A stretch of 64,000 nt of DNA from Pogonophryne albipinna. Taxonomy: Eukaryota; Chordata; Actinopteri; Perciformes; Artedidraconidae. The translations under genes were made by a program, and so were the position numbers. Positions within the stretch are counted from its first letter, which is position 1, and the number at the start of each line of letters is the position of its first letter. Positions 1 through 10,949 of this stretch are shown piece by piece. The notes beneath the pieces were generated by a model. The model searched no databases and was not told where the DNA came from. It saw only the letters and a list, made by a program, of their open reading frames with translations. The stretch is taken from positions 8,734,441 through 8,798,440 of the forward strand of contig CM053253.1 in assembly GCA_028583405.1 (NCBI GenBank), in the 5' to 3' direction.

Positions 1-1555
1 CCATCAATGGGAAGCAGGGGCTACTATTACGGTTAGGGTTAATATTGGCTTAGAAAAAGGTAGGTTAAATAGTCTGGAATTGAGGTTACATGATATATTC
101 CATATTGTCTGGTACCACTGACCCATTGTTCACCATTTGAAAGTGTTTAACATAGATTTCAGAAAAGGCAGACACAGTGGACGGGAACAAATGTTAATTG
201 AGCTGCAACAGTGATGAGAAACCTCATTAATTTCAGACTCTGATGGACAAAAAACGAGACCTATTTGAATTGCTAAACAAATCTATGATGTTGGCCGCAT
301 TTCCAAGGTCTGGAACATTAGTATGCAAGTCAGTTTTCACTGCATGGGTTGACAGTGTGTTAATCCCCGATATAAAGGAGTAATCGTAGTTTGAGTTCTT
401 GTACTCGAGTATATGTAAGATTAACAAGTGGATTGGCGTGGTGTCAGATGAAACACAAAGGCTGTACTTTGCCTTGGTGAAGAGGATGCTAAGACTGAAG
501 GTGAATCTCTCGATGTACCCTTCAGTCTACTGACTCAACTTCATTCACGATTATGAGCTTTGGATGGACTCTGAAGAATAAGCTCAAGCATACAAGTAGC
601 TGATATTGGTTTTATTTGCACGGAGACTGGGCTCAGACATAATCTAGCATCAGCCTTTGACTACAAAGGCAATACTCTCTTTCTCAGCAACACCTCTTCA
701 TGTGAGCCGCAGCAGCAACACGTCAAAATGCTGACATGAACAAGGCTCCCTCCCTCTCTCTGCCTGATCATGAATATTCATCAAATCAAAACCGCAAAGT
801 AACTCTGCTGTGCTTCTGAATATCCCCAGCAGGGAATATGTGGGTTACACTGTATGTGCACTAAAATAAAATGTTCCTAGCTCATCAATTTAACCCTTTC
901 TTCTCTCCATTACTCTCTGTTGAGATCTTGTTTCCACTCCTACTTCCACTCTTTAATCAATTGTCTACATTTAAGACTCAGTGTATATGAGTTAAATCTC
1001 TGATGAAGCAGCAGTGTGTGTGATTTGGCTGCCTACGGGTTTGATGAATAAGCAGTTAAATTTAGAACGTGAAGTGTGTGTCCATGTACGGCTGCAGCAG
1101 CACTCTGGGTGGGCCTCTGTACCAGTAACTACTATGTGTGAGAGGACAAAATATCACTAATGAGACTGATGTTTTTATTACAGATACAGCATGCATAGCA
1201 CATGAAAATAAAGTAAGGTCATGGCAACTGGTTTTTACACTACGGAAAGGTGATTTCATGCATGAGGATGCAACAGTATGAAGCAGAAATAACTCTGATT
1301 CACCGGGGTATTTCATCACTTTTTCCAACCTCAGATGGAAAATGGGATGACCTGCAACAAGTGTCATCGGCTGAACTCAAACTGTGGCTATTTTAGGTCT
1401 GTGGTCTTGTTATTCAGTCTGGAGTCATGTGACACAGAAGGAAAGCGTAGCCTACTGTACATGAGAAGTAGCCGTATATATTAGTGATAAATTACAACTT
1501 CTACAAGAATAGACATTACAGAGTAATTATATTTCAGAGTCACATACATGAGAAT
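1..1555. other. Non-coding stretch, no gene seen
   Basis: AT-rich DNA with only short, composition-driven open frames on either strand. I recognise no protein motif, RNA gene or repeat family. It ends at the TCAA tetranucleotide run that begins the LINE tail downstream. Confidence 0.6.
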
Positions 1556-1559
1556 TAAA

Positions 1560-2030
1560 ATCAATCAATCAATCAATCAATGTTTATTTATATAGCCCAA
1601 TATCACAAATGTTACATTTGTCTCAGTGGACTTCACAGTTTGTACAGAATATCAGTATGACAATATGACACCCTCTGTCCTTAGACCCTCACATCGTACA
1701 AGGAAAAACTTCCGAAGAAAACCCACAGTTTTAAAGGGAAAAATGGGAGAAACCTCAGGGAGAGCAACAGAGGAGGGATCCCTCTCCCAGGACGGACAGA
1801 CGTGCAATAGATGCCGTGTGTAAATTGAAAAGATAATACATTTGCAACATAGGTAGTCCAAATGTTTGGAAATGCATGTGTGTATAATAGGAAGATGAAT
1901 CCACGAGGATATCCATCCAGGACCTATGATCCATGACCACAGCCACGACTCAAGATCCAGGGCTCGCGATGCAGGACACAGGACCGCAGGATCATCCATG
2001 ACTCCGGATCCCAGCGTAAAATAAAGGGAG
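1560..2030 (-). repeat. 5'-truncated LINE 3' end (same family as 52.4-53.2 kb)
   Basis: On the plus strand this begins with an (AATC)n tetranucleotide run and then 'tttatatagcccaatatc', the reverse complement of the 3' end of the LINE at 52379-53176. It continues through the same 3' UTR, including the 'gacggacagacgtgcaatag' block, up to the CCGGATCC-like block near 2005. No RT codons remain. Short frames here (for example 1652-1999) are UTR sequence; a near-identical frame recurs in the UTR near 52.8 kb. The 5' boundary near 2030 is approximate and no target duplication was identified. Confidence 0.8.
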
Positions 2031-2044
2031 TGATACAGCCCTAC

Positions 2045-4560
2045 AGCGGGGGGGAAGGGTCTGGGTCCGATAATTTAGACAGTAATACACCATCGACAAC
2101 CAAGTCTATTCAGTTAAACAATTGACTATGATCCTTTAACATATTTGAAGAGCCACACACAGCACATTTTGAGGAAGATACAATGACCGGCCCTAATTAG
2201 TTAAAGTAATTGATGACGTTGACACTGAAAAGCGTCAAAATCAATATTTAAAACCAATGTCAGTTTTTGGGCAATACGGAAAGGCTGCAGTAACACAGAA
2301 CATTTTCTAAAACGTTGTTGATGATGCCTTTTGTGTTTTCAGGTTTTGGTATGGTCTGGTGGTCGATTATGTCAAAATGATATAACTTCTCACACCATAC
2401 AGTAGAACACATATTTTCTTTCTGGGAAACCATAAAAGAAAATAAATTGCTAAATGTTTTGGAGAAAACTGATCTTTATGATTATTTGAGTTATTGGCAA
2501 AAGCTGATTCAAGTTAATTAAGAGGCTGCATTTTTTTAAACCAATGATCTAAATATAGCCAAATATAAGGCTCAGTATGGAAGACTATCCATAATGAGGG
2601 TGTTCCCAATGCATTAATTATCTTGTGAAAATTCACAGAGACGGGCCATGAGTATATGGAATCCTTGTTAAGTATACATGTATAAGTATATATTGTATAC
2701 ACCATACATCCAAAAGAACAATTATTAGAGTTGAATACATGCAGGCTCACAAACCAGCCCCTCGGAGGAAACACATTATACAAACAGCTGTTAATAAGCC
2801 CATACAGTTCAGGTAAACTATGGAGGAAGATATAGTATCTGCTTATTTTCAACCTTCCAGCTTCTTCATGGTTACATAAAAAGAGCCAATCTTTGTCTCT
2901 TCTTTTGTCTATGTTGCAGCAAATTGTTTGACTTCACTGATAACAAATGTACAAACTTCCGTCCAGAGTGGAAGTGCTATTTGTTTGCACAGCATTGTTG
3001 GCCTTCTATATATATATATAAAACTTTTCAACAAACTGTTACGTGTTTTTATACTTTTTCAGGCAAAGCAACTGTTTAGAATCCCAATATGTGATTGTTT
3101 TATCCAAAATAACATTTGGGAATTTCAGAGCTGTGAAGAGCTGCTGGCTGTGTGAGTGTGACCAGTCAGAGAACAAAAAGCATGTTGAAAATGTTTTTAT
3201 AGTATTTCTACTTATTGGTAGAAGAGTAGACACAGGTCTGCATTTTTAGTTTGACCGTATTAAATCATATTTATATTTTAAATTAGGAAAGCCATCATAT
3301 GCTGATAGCTAGCTAGTTAGAAAGATAGCTAACGTCTTCTAGCTAGCCTGTCAGATAGGCATCTTTTGCTTAAATTATTGTACAGTTGATTTAGGATTTT
3401 ATGGCTTTACTGGCTTCTGTAGCATTGCTAATCTCTGTTTTAATTTGTCGTTATTCTGTTTTTCTGGCGTCTGCACATGTAGCAGTGGGATAACTTGTTG
3501 TCAAGGTGGCTAAAACCAGATACAGTAAACAACTTGTATCTTTGCTGCTCTCTCTTAGCTGCTCAGTTCATTTCACTTTTGTTAAGATCTTCGTCAGCTT
3601 ACTCTTTACATATTGTTTTCTGTGGGATTAGTAAGTGTTAGTTTCTTGGTCTTGGTTGCCTTTGGACTTGGTCTGGACTCGACTGATCCTGGTATTGGAC
3701 TTGGAATACGTTTAAATGCCCTTTATAAAGCCCTGACACAGAGTCATGAGTAGGCTTTAGAAGAACTTCGGTTTCTCACATTCAAAGTTCACCTGAAACC
3801 AAAACCCCACTGGGTTTGACCTGGATATGAATCATTCCGTAAGACTCCACCTTCTCAATTATGTCAGTTCTGAGTATACAAAGTGAGTGCATGTATAAGC
3901 TACTGTGAAATAATGTCAAAACTGATGAAAACCTAGACATAGGCAAGTGTAATTGAAAACCTTCTCAAATAAATTGAATTTGTTGTAGGCTACTTATGTT
4001 CTCAAGTTTTTTTTCTGCAGTTGTCATAAAACACAGTAATACAAAGCTGCTGCAAAGTCAGTAGTAACACGAGAATTCCCTACTCAGACACTTACTGTAT
4101 AAGAGACACACATTTGAAAGTGTTACAAAAAAGTGCTTAACCAAAGCCTCCTCTTCAAGCCTGACACAACATATAAGACCCCAAAATGCACCACACGTGC
4201 ACGCACACACTATCAGTAGTCACTGATCAGTTCAGGTGTTTGAACTAAGCACACTTAGCACCGAACTTCTTCCACATGTCTTGGCCATGCAACCTGTCAC
4301 TCACACGTACCACAACATGAAGCAAGTACAAACACACATATGCACCATGAATGCGCAGATACAGCACTTTGAAATACAAGCACGTCATGCACGCGCTGCG
4401 CCACGCGCCATCAGTATCTATACAGTGTGTTATGGCAACCTTTCAGCTGAAGCAGCCCAACATAAACACAGTGACGGACTGCAGGCGGACAGAGTCGCGT
4501 TTTCACACGCAGCGCCAACACTGGTGGTCCAGGACAGACAAGTATGTCTACATACATGCA
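2045..4560. other. Non-coding stretch, no gene seen
   Basis: AT-rich DNA with a short (TA)n run near 3008-3022 and short AGCT-rich runs near 3305-3350. Frames of up to 129 codons at 4236-4740 show no recognisable motif. Confidence 0.5.
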
Positions 4561-4608
4561 CATTTACGTACAAATTGCAGCGTTGTAGCAGCATGTGCTA
4601 TTTCCTAC

Positions 4609-5045
4609 CTTTCGGGTAGCAACAGCTCTAGAGCTTCCCGCAGACCACCCCGGGGACACAACCGCTGGAAGTTGTTGTGCTTCGTCCTGCGTCTTGCTTT
4701 CTGTCCGCGTCCTCTCTCGGTGTTGGTTTGCTTTCTTTAAATTCGTAGTTTCTTCCTGGTTTCTTCCTGCTATCAACACCAAGTAGTAGCCGGTGTCAAA
4801 ATTCCAAAATCTCCGTCAGTCCTTCCAGGTTTTCCCCAAGATGACGAGGGGGGAGAAACAACCTTTAGCTCCAGTCAGCATCAGCTGGCAGGCAGACAGA
4901 GAAACAGAGGGGGGAGAGAGAGGGGGGGGAGGAGGTGAGAAGAGGAGGGGTCGGCTGGGATGAAGATGCAGCCTGGCGCTGCGCTTTCTTCCATTCCTCT
5001 CTCTCGCTCTTTCTCCACCTCTCTCTCTCTCTGTCTCTCTCTCGA
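4609..5045 (-). other. Candidate untranslated first exon and promoter-proximal region of a host gene (minus strand)
   Basis: Compared with its surroundings this block is GC- and CpG-richer. Read on the minus strand it goes from a GA/CT-rich tract (about 4990-5045) through a purine- and C-rich leader into a 300-bp stretch that ends at a good donor context, AAAG|GTAGGA, with the junction at 4608/4609. That pattern resembles a fish 5' UTR exon followed by a long first intron. A 72-codon frame starts in the exon (ATG near 4782) but matches nothing I recognise and runs into the putative intron. The gene body would lie leftward, beyond the window. The call is inferred from composition plus one splice-like site. 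Confidence 0.3.
4895..5045. repeat. Purine/pyrimidine-rich low-complexity tract
   Basis: G/A-rich runs at about 4900-4945 ('gggggagagagagg'-like) are followed by C/T-rich runs at about 4998-5045. Such tracts are common near fish promoters, but no specific factor site can be supported. Confidence 0.6.
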
Positions 5046-5249
5046 CAGATCGATGAGGGCTTGCTCAACAACTACCCCTTCTGTCTCTCGCTTCTCAATC
5101 TCCGCACTTGTAACCCATCTTCTTGTATGAACATTTGGATCTGCTCTTTATGTAAACGTGCATCGCTCCCGAAATTATTTTACACCATCGACAGGCATTT
5201 TAAAATGTGTGCTCGTGTGCGTTTGAAATGTGTTTCTGGACGAGCATAA

Positions 5250-5750
5250 CCTGCTGTTAAACATCTTAAGAGGAAGCCATCTACTCATGATAAGAGGAGT
5301 AGTCGGCTACGACATGTTACTGTATTCCCATATGTTAATATTATCTTAATATCCAAAGAAAAAGGCGATGTTATGCTTCCAATGGGGAGGGGGTTAGGGT
5401 TTGCAGTCTGATCCTGTGATGTACTGCTTGATTAAAAAACTTCAGATCTTTTGCTGGCGACACAAACATGAGACACATGCTTGAAAATGTCTGACAGAAT
5501 GTATATTTGCATGATATAGTATGACTACTTTAATGCAATGATGTGGTACAAAACAGGAGGTTTTCATTTTTTTGTGGGTTTTTAAGATCAAATAAATAAA
5601 TAAAGGACTTTCAATCTCAAATATATTAGTCTAAGGGACAGATTTTTTGCAGCTGTTTTCTTTCATTATCGTAAGATCAGGCATGAAGCGCAGGATCACA
5701 TATCAGTTGAAAGTATGTCTGGTCTTGTCTAGGCTTAAAGTTGTAGTTTG
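5250..5750. other. Non-coding stretch, no gene seen
   Basis: No motif or repeat recognised. It forms the left flank of the nested transposon block starting at 5756. Confidence 0.5.
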
Positions 5751-5837
5751 CATCTCTATAGAGCAGAGGTGTGGACTCCAGTCACATGACTTGGACTCGA
5801 GTCAGACTCGAGTCACCAATTTGATGACTTGAGACTC

Positions 5838-6773
5838 CATCCATCCATCTTCTTCCGCTTATCCGTGGTCGGGTCGCGGGGGTAGCAGTTCCAGCAGAGA
5901 GCCCCAAACTTCCTTTTCCCTGGCGACATCAACCAGCTCTGACTGGGGGATCCCAAGGCGCTCCCAGGCCAGCGAAGAGATATAATCCCTCCACCTGGTC
6001 CTAGGTCTACCCCTTGGTCTCTTCCCAGCTGGACGTGCCTGGAACACCTCCCTAGGGAGGCGCCCAGGTGGCATCCTAACTAGGTGCCCGAACCACCTCA
6101 ACTGGCTCCTTTCGACGCGAAGGAGGAGCGGCTCAACTCCGAGTCCCTCCCTGATGACCGAACTTCTCACCTTATCCCTAAGGGAGACACCAGCCACCCT
6201 GCGGAGAAAACCCATCTCGGCCGCTTGTATCCGCGATCTCGTTCTTTCGGTCATGACCCATCCTTCATGACCATAGGTGAGGGTAGGAACGAAAATGGCC
6301 CGGTAGACAGAGAGCTTTGCCTTCCGGCTCAGCTCCCTTTTCGTCACAACGGTGCGGTAAAGCGACTGCAGTACCGCTCCCGCTGCTCCGATTCTCCGGC
6401 CCATCTCACGCTCCATTGTTCCCTCACTCGAGAACAAGACCCCGAGATACTTGAACTCCTTCACTTGGGGTAAGGACTCATTCCCTACTTGGAGTGGACA
6501 GTCCATCGGTTTCCTGCTGAGAACCATGGCCTCAGATTTGGAGGTGCTGATCCTCATCCCAGCCGCTTCACACTCGGTTGCGAACCGATCCAGTGAGTGC
6601 TGAAGGTCGCAGACCGATGAAGCCATCAGAACCACATCATCTGCAAAAAGCAGTGGTGCAATCCTTAGTCCACCGAACTGCAGACCCCCTCCCCCATGAC
6701 TACGCCTCGAAATCCGATCCATGTATATTACAAACAGGATTGGTGAGGGTTGGCCTCCGCCAGGGCTGCGCTT
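5838..6773 (-). mobile_element. Rex3: Rex3 (RTE-clade) retrotransposon, 5'-truncated with 5' inversion
   Basis: The element begins on the plus strand with the CATCCATCCATC tail (GATG repeats on the coding strand) typical of Rex3. It is flanked by an exact 13-bp duplication, TGACTTGAGACTC (5825-5837 and 6774-6786). The minus strand encodes the C-terminal half of the reverse transcriptase. At the 5' end, about 26 bp (6748-6773) is in the opposite orientation: it encodes GLRQGCAL on the plus strand, the peptide that should directly precede SPILFVIY of the minus-strand frame. Local inversion at a truncated LINE 5' end is the signature of twin priming. Confidence 0.92.
5859..6747 (-). pseudogene. 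Rex3 reverse transcriptase, C-terminal half (truncated)
   Basis: This is an open frame of about 296 codons from SPILFVIYMD through the catalytic FADDVVL motif, then the thumb-like segment (KEFKYLGVLF, about 125 residues in) and the C-terminal domain (TLTYGHEGWVMT, RWFGHLVRMP, RGRPRTRWRDY), with a stop at 5859. The endonuclease, fingers and first palm motif are missing. There is no frameshift or stop in the retained part, so the copy is fairly young. It cannot act alone. The antisense frame at 6084-6473 is a shadow of this frame. Confidence 0.9.
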
Positions 6774-7484
6774 TGACTTGAGACTCGACTTGACAAAATC
6801 ACAAAACACTTGCGACTCGACTTGGACTTGAACATCAATGACTCGGGACTTGACTTGGACTTGAGCCTTCTGACTTGAGGTGACTTGATCATTTAATTCA
6901 GAGGCTCATGTGAAAAACACATGACTCGTTTTGTCAAAGTTTAGGACTTGGACTTGACTTGAACTTGCCCAACCTGACTTGAGACTCGACTTGGACTAGA
7001 GCGCAAAGACTTGAGACTTGACTCGGACTTGCAAAACAATGACTTGGTCCCACCTCTGCTATAGAGAGCCGAAGTCCCTCCCTTTCCGGTGGAACTCCAT
7101 GGGACCTTATTTCGGAAAAATTATGTATTGAAGTCAATGGCGAGAGAAAAGTTATCTTTTGATCCCGTTTGAATTGTGCCATGAATAATTACAAGTTTGT
7201 CAATCTTAAAAAATCCTTTTAAAAAAAGTCAGTTTGTCGTAAAACTGTGAAGTAACACTTATTTGTGTGTGAAACCGCTCAATGAACTACATCTCTGGTC
7301 TCGCACAATACATGTCACCAACACCAGAATGAGGTGAAAAGTATTAAAGGAGGTGAAAATCATTACATGTCTGGGCATGTTGAGATCTGCTATTACACAA
7401 AAGGGGAGTTAGTCGGTTCCGTAATAGCCAGCATGCGGGACCGGCTGTACAATGTTTCGGTGAGTGTTAAACGAGTGTAATGTG

Positions 7485-8559
7485 CAGTGGCGTTTTTATA
7501 TGTACAAAAGTGGTGGGGCACAAACAACTTAGATGTCTATAAGCTTCTGCAGTGAGGTTCATGGCTGGTGAGGCACTGGCACTGACTCTTCAGGTTTACA
7601 AATATTATATTTTGACCTAAATCAAAATATAATATTATTTTCAAAAGCTTTTTTTGTCTGATGCTTCAATTAATTTTAAACAGACAGTTCAACAAAAGGA
7701 TACCCAAAAAATGTCATTTTATCATTTAAATATTGAATTGTTCTCTCTTAGTAAGATCCCATTTTCAATAAAATTGCGGTCTTACCTTGACTTGAAGATT
7801 AAGTCCATTTGCCTAGCCTTCTGGACAAAAATCTCTATTACTTTTTTGTAAAAGTCCTCCTTATCTTCTTGTAGTTTCAAAAGTTTATCATAAATCTAAT
7901 CTAATCAATAGATTTATGATTCGAAAATTATAAAAGTAGGGTAGACATGTGGATATTATCCGGCTGAACAAAACGTGCATTTATCTAACAGCTACGTTTC
8001 CCACAGACCTTATTTGGAGCTATTTTCTAAAATCCTATGGAGAAATCTCATTGCTTTTTTGTCGAGGGAAGCCATGCACAGCTTACTTCCGGGTTTTAGG
8101 ACGCCTCACTGCAGCTCTCTCGTCTCCTCTTCACACACCACACTTTTCGCGGCACACGTACTTACAGCCAATCAGCTCTGAATGATGTGAGATGACGTAT
8201 GGTGGGGATGGCAGCACTATGCCCCTATGGTCATTATTTTTTTGCCACACACATTAAATAGGAAAATATTCTGAGCATGCGCAGTGTAGTTTTTACAGTC
8301 ACCGTTCACTTAGACAGAGAGAAGGAGGGGCAGGATCGGGTTTTGTCCCACATGGCTCTAAACAGCTCAATAGACACACACTGTAGACACTAATTAGAAG
8401 AACACAGTCTAAAACAGCAATGTACAGACGAATCAGATGATTAAACATGATCTTAAAATATATTTTATATATTTTTTTATTTATTTTTTGCATTTTGTTG
8501 TAATCATTATTTTTAATACTTTCTGCTGACACTAGGTGGGGCTGTGCCAGTCGCCACTG
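7485..8559. mobile_element. hAT-type element with CAGTGGCG termini
   Basis: Left terminus CAGTGGCGTTTTT, right terminus CGCCACTG; exact 8-bp duplication GTAATGTG at 7477-7484 and 8560-8567. The 1,075-bp interior is AT-rich, with short frames that match no transposase. It lies inside the older transposon at 5756-8800, where it separates the interior from the right terminal repeat. Confidence 0.85.
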
Positions 8560-8593
8560 GTAATGTGTAACGTTAATGTCAGCTAGCTAACAT

Positions 8594-8756
8594 TAGCTAA
8601 CAAGGTACACTCCCGTGTTTTGTTTTAGCAACTAGTTTTCTGTGTACCTTGTCCTTGCCAACACTAATGTTATCCACAGCGTACACAGCGATCACGCAGT
8701 TCTTAACGAGAAAACTAGTTGCTAAAACAAAACACAGGAGTGTACCTTGTTAGCTA
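8594..8756. repeat. Long hairpin: 47-bp inverted arms, 69-bp loop
   Basis: Arms 8594-8640 and 8710-8756 are reverse complements with one mismatch in my alignment (TAGCTAACAAGG... against ...CCTTGTTAGCTA). It belongs to the right half of the DNA transposon at 5756-8800. A transcript across it could form a stable stem. Confidence 0.9.
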
Positions 8757-8802
8757 TTTTTCCGAAATAAGGTCCAATGGAGTTCCACCGGCTCTCTATT
8801 GG

Positions 8803-9020
8803 CGCATTTCCACTACACGGCCTCGCTCGCCCTCGCTCGGTATGGCTAGGCCTCGTTAGGCCTTGTTAGGACTGGCTCACTTTATGGCGCATTTCCATTA
8901 CAGTTTAGGAACTGGGATAGTATCTATAGTAACGCAGTGTAGGCGGAGCCGTGACGTCATCTTCAATGAGAACCCCAGAAAACCAACATCAGCCGTTAGC
9001 TGTTAGCACTCAAGCTCACA
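8803..9020. repeat. Repeat-like block with internal GGCGCATTTCCA duplication
   Basis: The word GGCGCATTTCCACTAC at 8803 recurs as GGCGCATTTCCATTAC near 8885, separated by a 'GCCTCGCTCGCCCTCGCTCGG'-like C/G-rich repetition. A similar word in reverse complement (GGAAACGCGCC) occurs near 54935. It is probably the end of a DNA transposon, but no boundary duplication was found. Confidence 0.4.
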
Positions 9021-9030
9021 GCTCCTCATA

Positions 9031-9345
9031 TCAAACCACAGACTGTCTGTGTCATGGCAAATACAGTCGCTGGTTTATTTATGTCTGTAGGCCGTTGTTG
9101 TGAGTGTGGACGGTCGGAGCATATATAACGTTAGCTTAGCCAAGCTCCATTTAGAAAACACGCATTTTAAAAGGTTTTTCGCCTGCCGTCTGTCTGCAGA
9201 CTTGTCAAAGCATTAATTCATGGTTTTTACTATCCGGTATCAGTATGTTGTTACTTCGGCATCATTTTGAAACGTGTATTACAATTAAATCATGGTCAAA
9301 TATGTTCATCTTGTTGTAGTTGTAGCCCCCATGCCAGCGATTCTC
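9031..9345. repeat. Dispersed repeat, direct copy at 54475-54780
   Basis: About 300 bp from 'caaaccacagactgtctg' to the 'gttgtagttgtag' region matches 54475-54780 in the same orientation with scattered substitutions. The second copy lies in the right arm of the large hAT at 48086-55051, so this copy may be a relic of the same hAT family. Confidence 0.8.
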
Positions 9346-9749
9346 TCTCTAGTCTAGCATGGTTGTTGGCCAGGAAAGTTGAACACAACAGTAAGTTCAT
9401 TTTTTTTTATTGTATCTGTTTCAAATGCAAGAAATAAGGATTAAACACACTACTCTGTTTAGAATACTAACTGGCAGATGCATACACTACTTATCAGAAT
9501 GAAGGACACATTGTTTCATTGTCTGTTTATGTGAAATATGTAGAAGCCATCATTAAATTGTAGACCAATGCATGATTAAATACACAAAACATGTGTATTA
9601 TATTATATATTCATAATTGTGTATTAGTTCTATCTTTATAGAGAACATTATACATTTAGAATCAGCTTTTGAGACAGTGAGCGGCTGGGAAAGTCACATC
9701 GCCATGGGACACAAACAGTTGCTATGACGTGATGTTTTCTTCACATTCT

Positions 9750-10942
9750 CAGGCATTCCATAAGGAGGGTCAGGAACTCACGCTTGGGACCACCAGTGTC
9801 CACTCCATCTTCAGTTTGTCCCCCCTCATCATCAGTGAACTTAACTGACGTCGAATGAGAGGGGTCGAATGAGGCACCTTTGAAGCCGCGGATTGCTCCA
9901 TCCCACACATTGGCTCTATTAATATTGAACCTGCTGCAAGATTTGTTATTTTTGCAGAGAGTTCTGCAACAATGTCTGCCGCAGTCAGGTATTCTGTGCT
10001 GGGAAAGACACACTGATGTATTGTAATATTAAATGAGGAAGCTAGTAATAAGATTTACAGTATAGAATAGAGAAATTAAGTGGTAATAGTAACAATTAAT
10101 ACCTTTGCTCCATTTTGTCTTCTGGCTCAGACTGGCTATCAATAATGATAAGTGCATACACATTTGTGTAGTTGCTGCAGTGAGAAGACAGTTGAATAAT
10201 TATTTTCAAATACAAAATATATATTTACAAAAGGATGTCGATCCTCTTCCTGTTTTCTTTCAATACATTGGGTTCTAAACTGACAACAGTACTTTTGTCA
10301 TACTCCTGGACAATCCTTGTAAACATTTTAAATGGATGCAAGAAACAATATCTGATCTTTGAAAATTATTTGTGGGTGTTTTTTGTATCGTCTTCACTAA
10401 GATGTTGTGGGTGTCATTTGGAAATGTATGAAAGTATAATTGTTCTGCTTCCTGGCAATGTTACCCACTGTGGAGGCTATACAAACAAACAAATGTAAAA
10501 ATAAAGATACACACCACACAACTGTGTCACGATGCAACTGTCAACATTGTTTACCTATAGAAGTTGTTCTGACCCGGGGCAGACTGGACTTCTTCCTGGA
10601 ATGGGGTTGGTGCTCCATCCTATTTTTACCCAGGAAATAAGTGCAGTTGATCTAATGACAGTGTCATTAGCACACAAAGGTATTTATTGATTTCATGTTC
10701 ACAAATTCAAACCTACATGGTATAATTACATTTTTAATTAGTCTTACCCGATCAGACGCTGGTTGTGGGTGCCTTAGAGGTCTGAAAAAGGTAAACAACA
10801 AATATATTCAAACTACATACTGTTAAAACATTCTGCTTCTTGTGGCACAAAATAATATGTTGACAATGTTTTATTTTACCCTGGCAAACTGTTGTCCATT
10901 CGTGGAATGGACAACAGTTGGAACATTTGGAATGTCCCACAC
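9750..10942 (-). pseudogene. Transposon-associated HECT-domain (E3 ligase-like) gene fragment, frameshifted
   Basis: Five exon-like blocks with AG/GT borders can be read on the minus strand: 10880-10942, 10748-10781, 10555-10619, 10103-10174 and 9750-9993. The last encodes the start of a HECT fold: [16 protein letters not shown] followed by [10 protein letters not shown] and [15 protein letters not shown], the N-lobe opening shared by HECT ubiquitin ligases and by the many G2/M-phase E3-like copies in fish genomes. The frame upstream (reading [11 protein letters not shown]) joins the HECT part only through a one-base shift near 9950, so this copy is broken. The catalytic C-lobe cysteine region is absent. 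Exon joins are inferred from splice-like borders; the HECT similarity is from reading. Confidence 0.6.
10887..10920. repeat. Short perfect hairpin inside the first exon block
   Basis: AACTGTTGTCCATTC and its exact reverse complement are separated by GTG. It lies in the 5'-most exon block of the HECT-like pseudogene. Confidence 0.85.
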
Positions 10943-10949
10943 CTGCATA

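Larger units (their letters stand above)
5764..7058. mobile_element. hAT-type MITE with CAGAGGTG termini, interrupted by Rex3
   Basis: Termini are CAGAGGTGTGGAC (left) and its inverted counterpart (right, CCACCTCTG). An exact 8-bp duplication CTATAGAG flanks both sides (5756-5763 and 7059-7066), as expected for hAT. The interior is a degenerate repetition of GACTTGGACTTGA-type words (for example 6774-7045), giving both strands an odd CTTGA/TCAAG periodicity. It has no coding capacity. Rex3 sits at 5838-6773; without it the hAT is about 350 bp. Confidence 0.85.
5756..8800. mobile_element. Non-autonomous DNA transposon split by two hAT elements
   Basis: If the hAT elements at 5764-7058 and 7485-8559 and one copy of each 8-bp target duplication are removed, the ends form an inverted repeat. 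The left end (5756-5763 continued at 7059-7117) has 'atagagagccg', then 'ggtggaactccat' and 'accttatttcgg'. The right end (8753-8799) has the same blocks in reverse complement. The interior is non-coding and holds a 47-bp-armed palindrome. The right edge abuts another repeat-like sequence (8803). The terminal target duplication is not resolved, so the superfamily is unknown. Confidence 0.65.

Noticed and set aside
1652..1999. 115-codon minus-strand frame, recurring near 52.8-53.1 kb
   Set aside because: It lies in the LINE 3' UTR and recurs only because the UTR is repeated; it is downstream of the RT stop.
4236..4786. Overlapping 127- and 129-codon frames at 4.2-4.7 kb
   Set aside because: They overlap each other in two frames and the candidate minus-strand exon, with no recognisable motif.
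6084..6473. 129-codon plus-strand frame
   Set aside because: Antisense shadow of the Rex3 RT frame.
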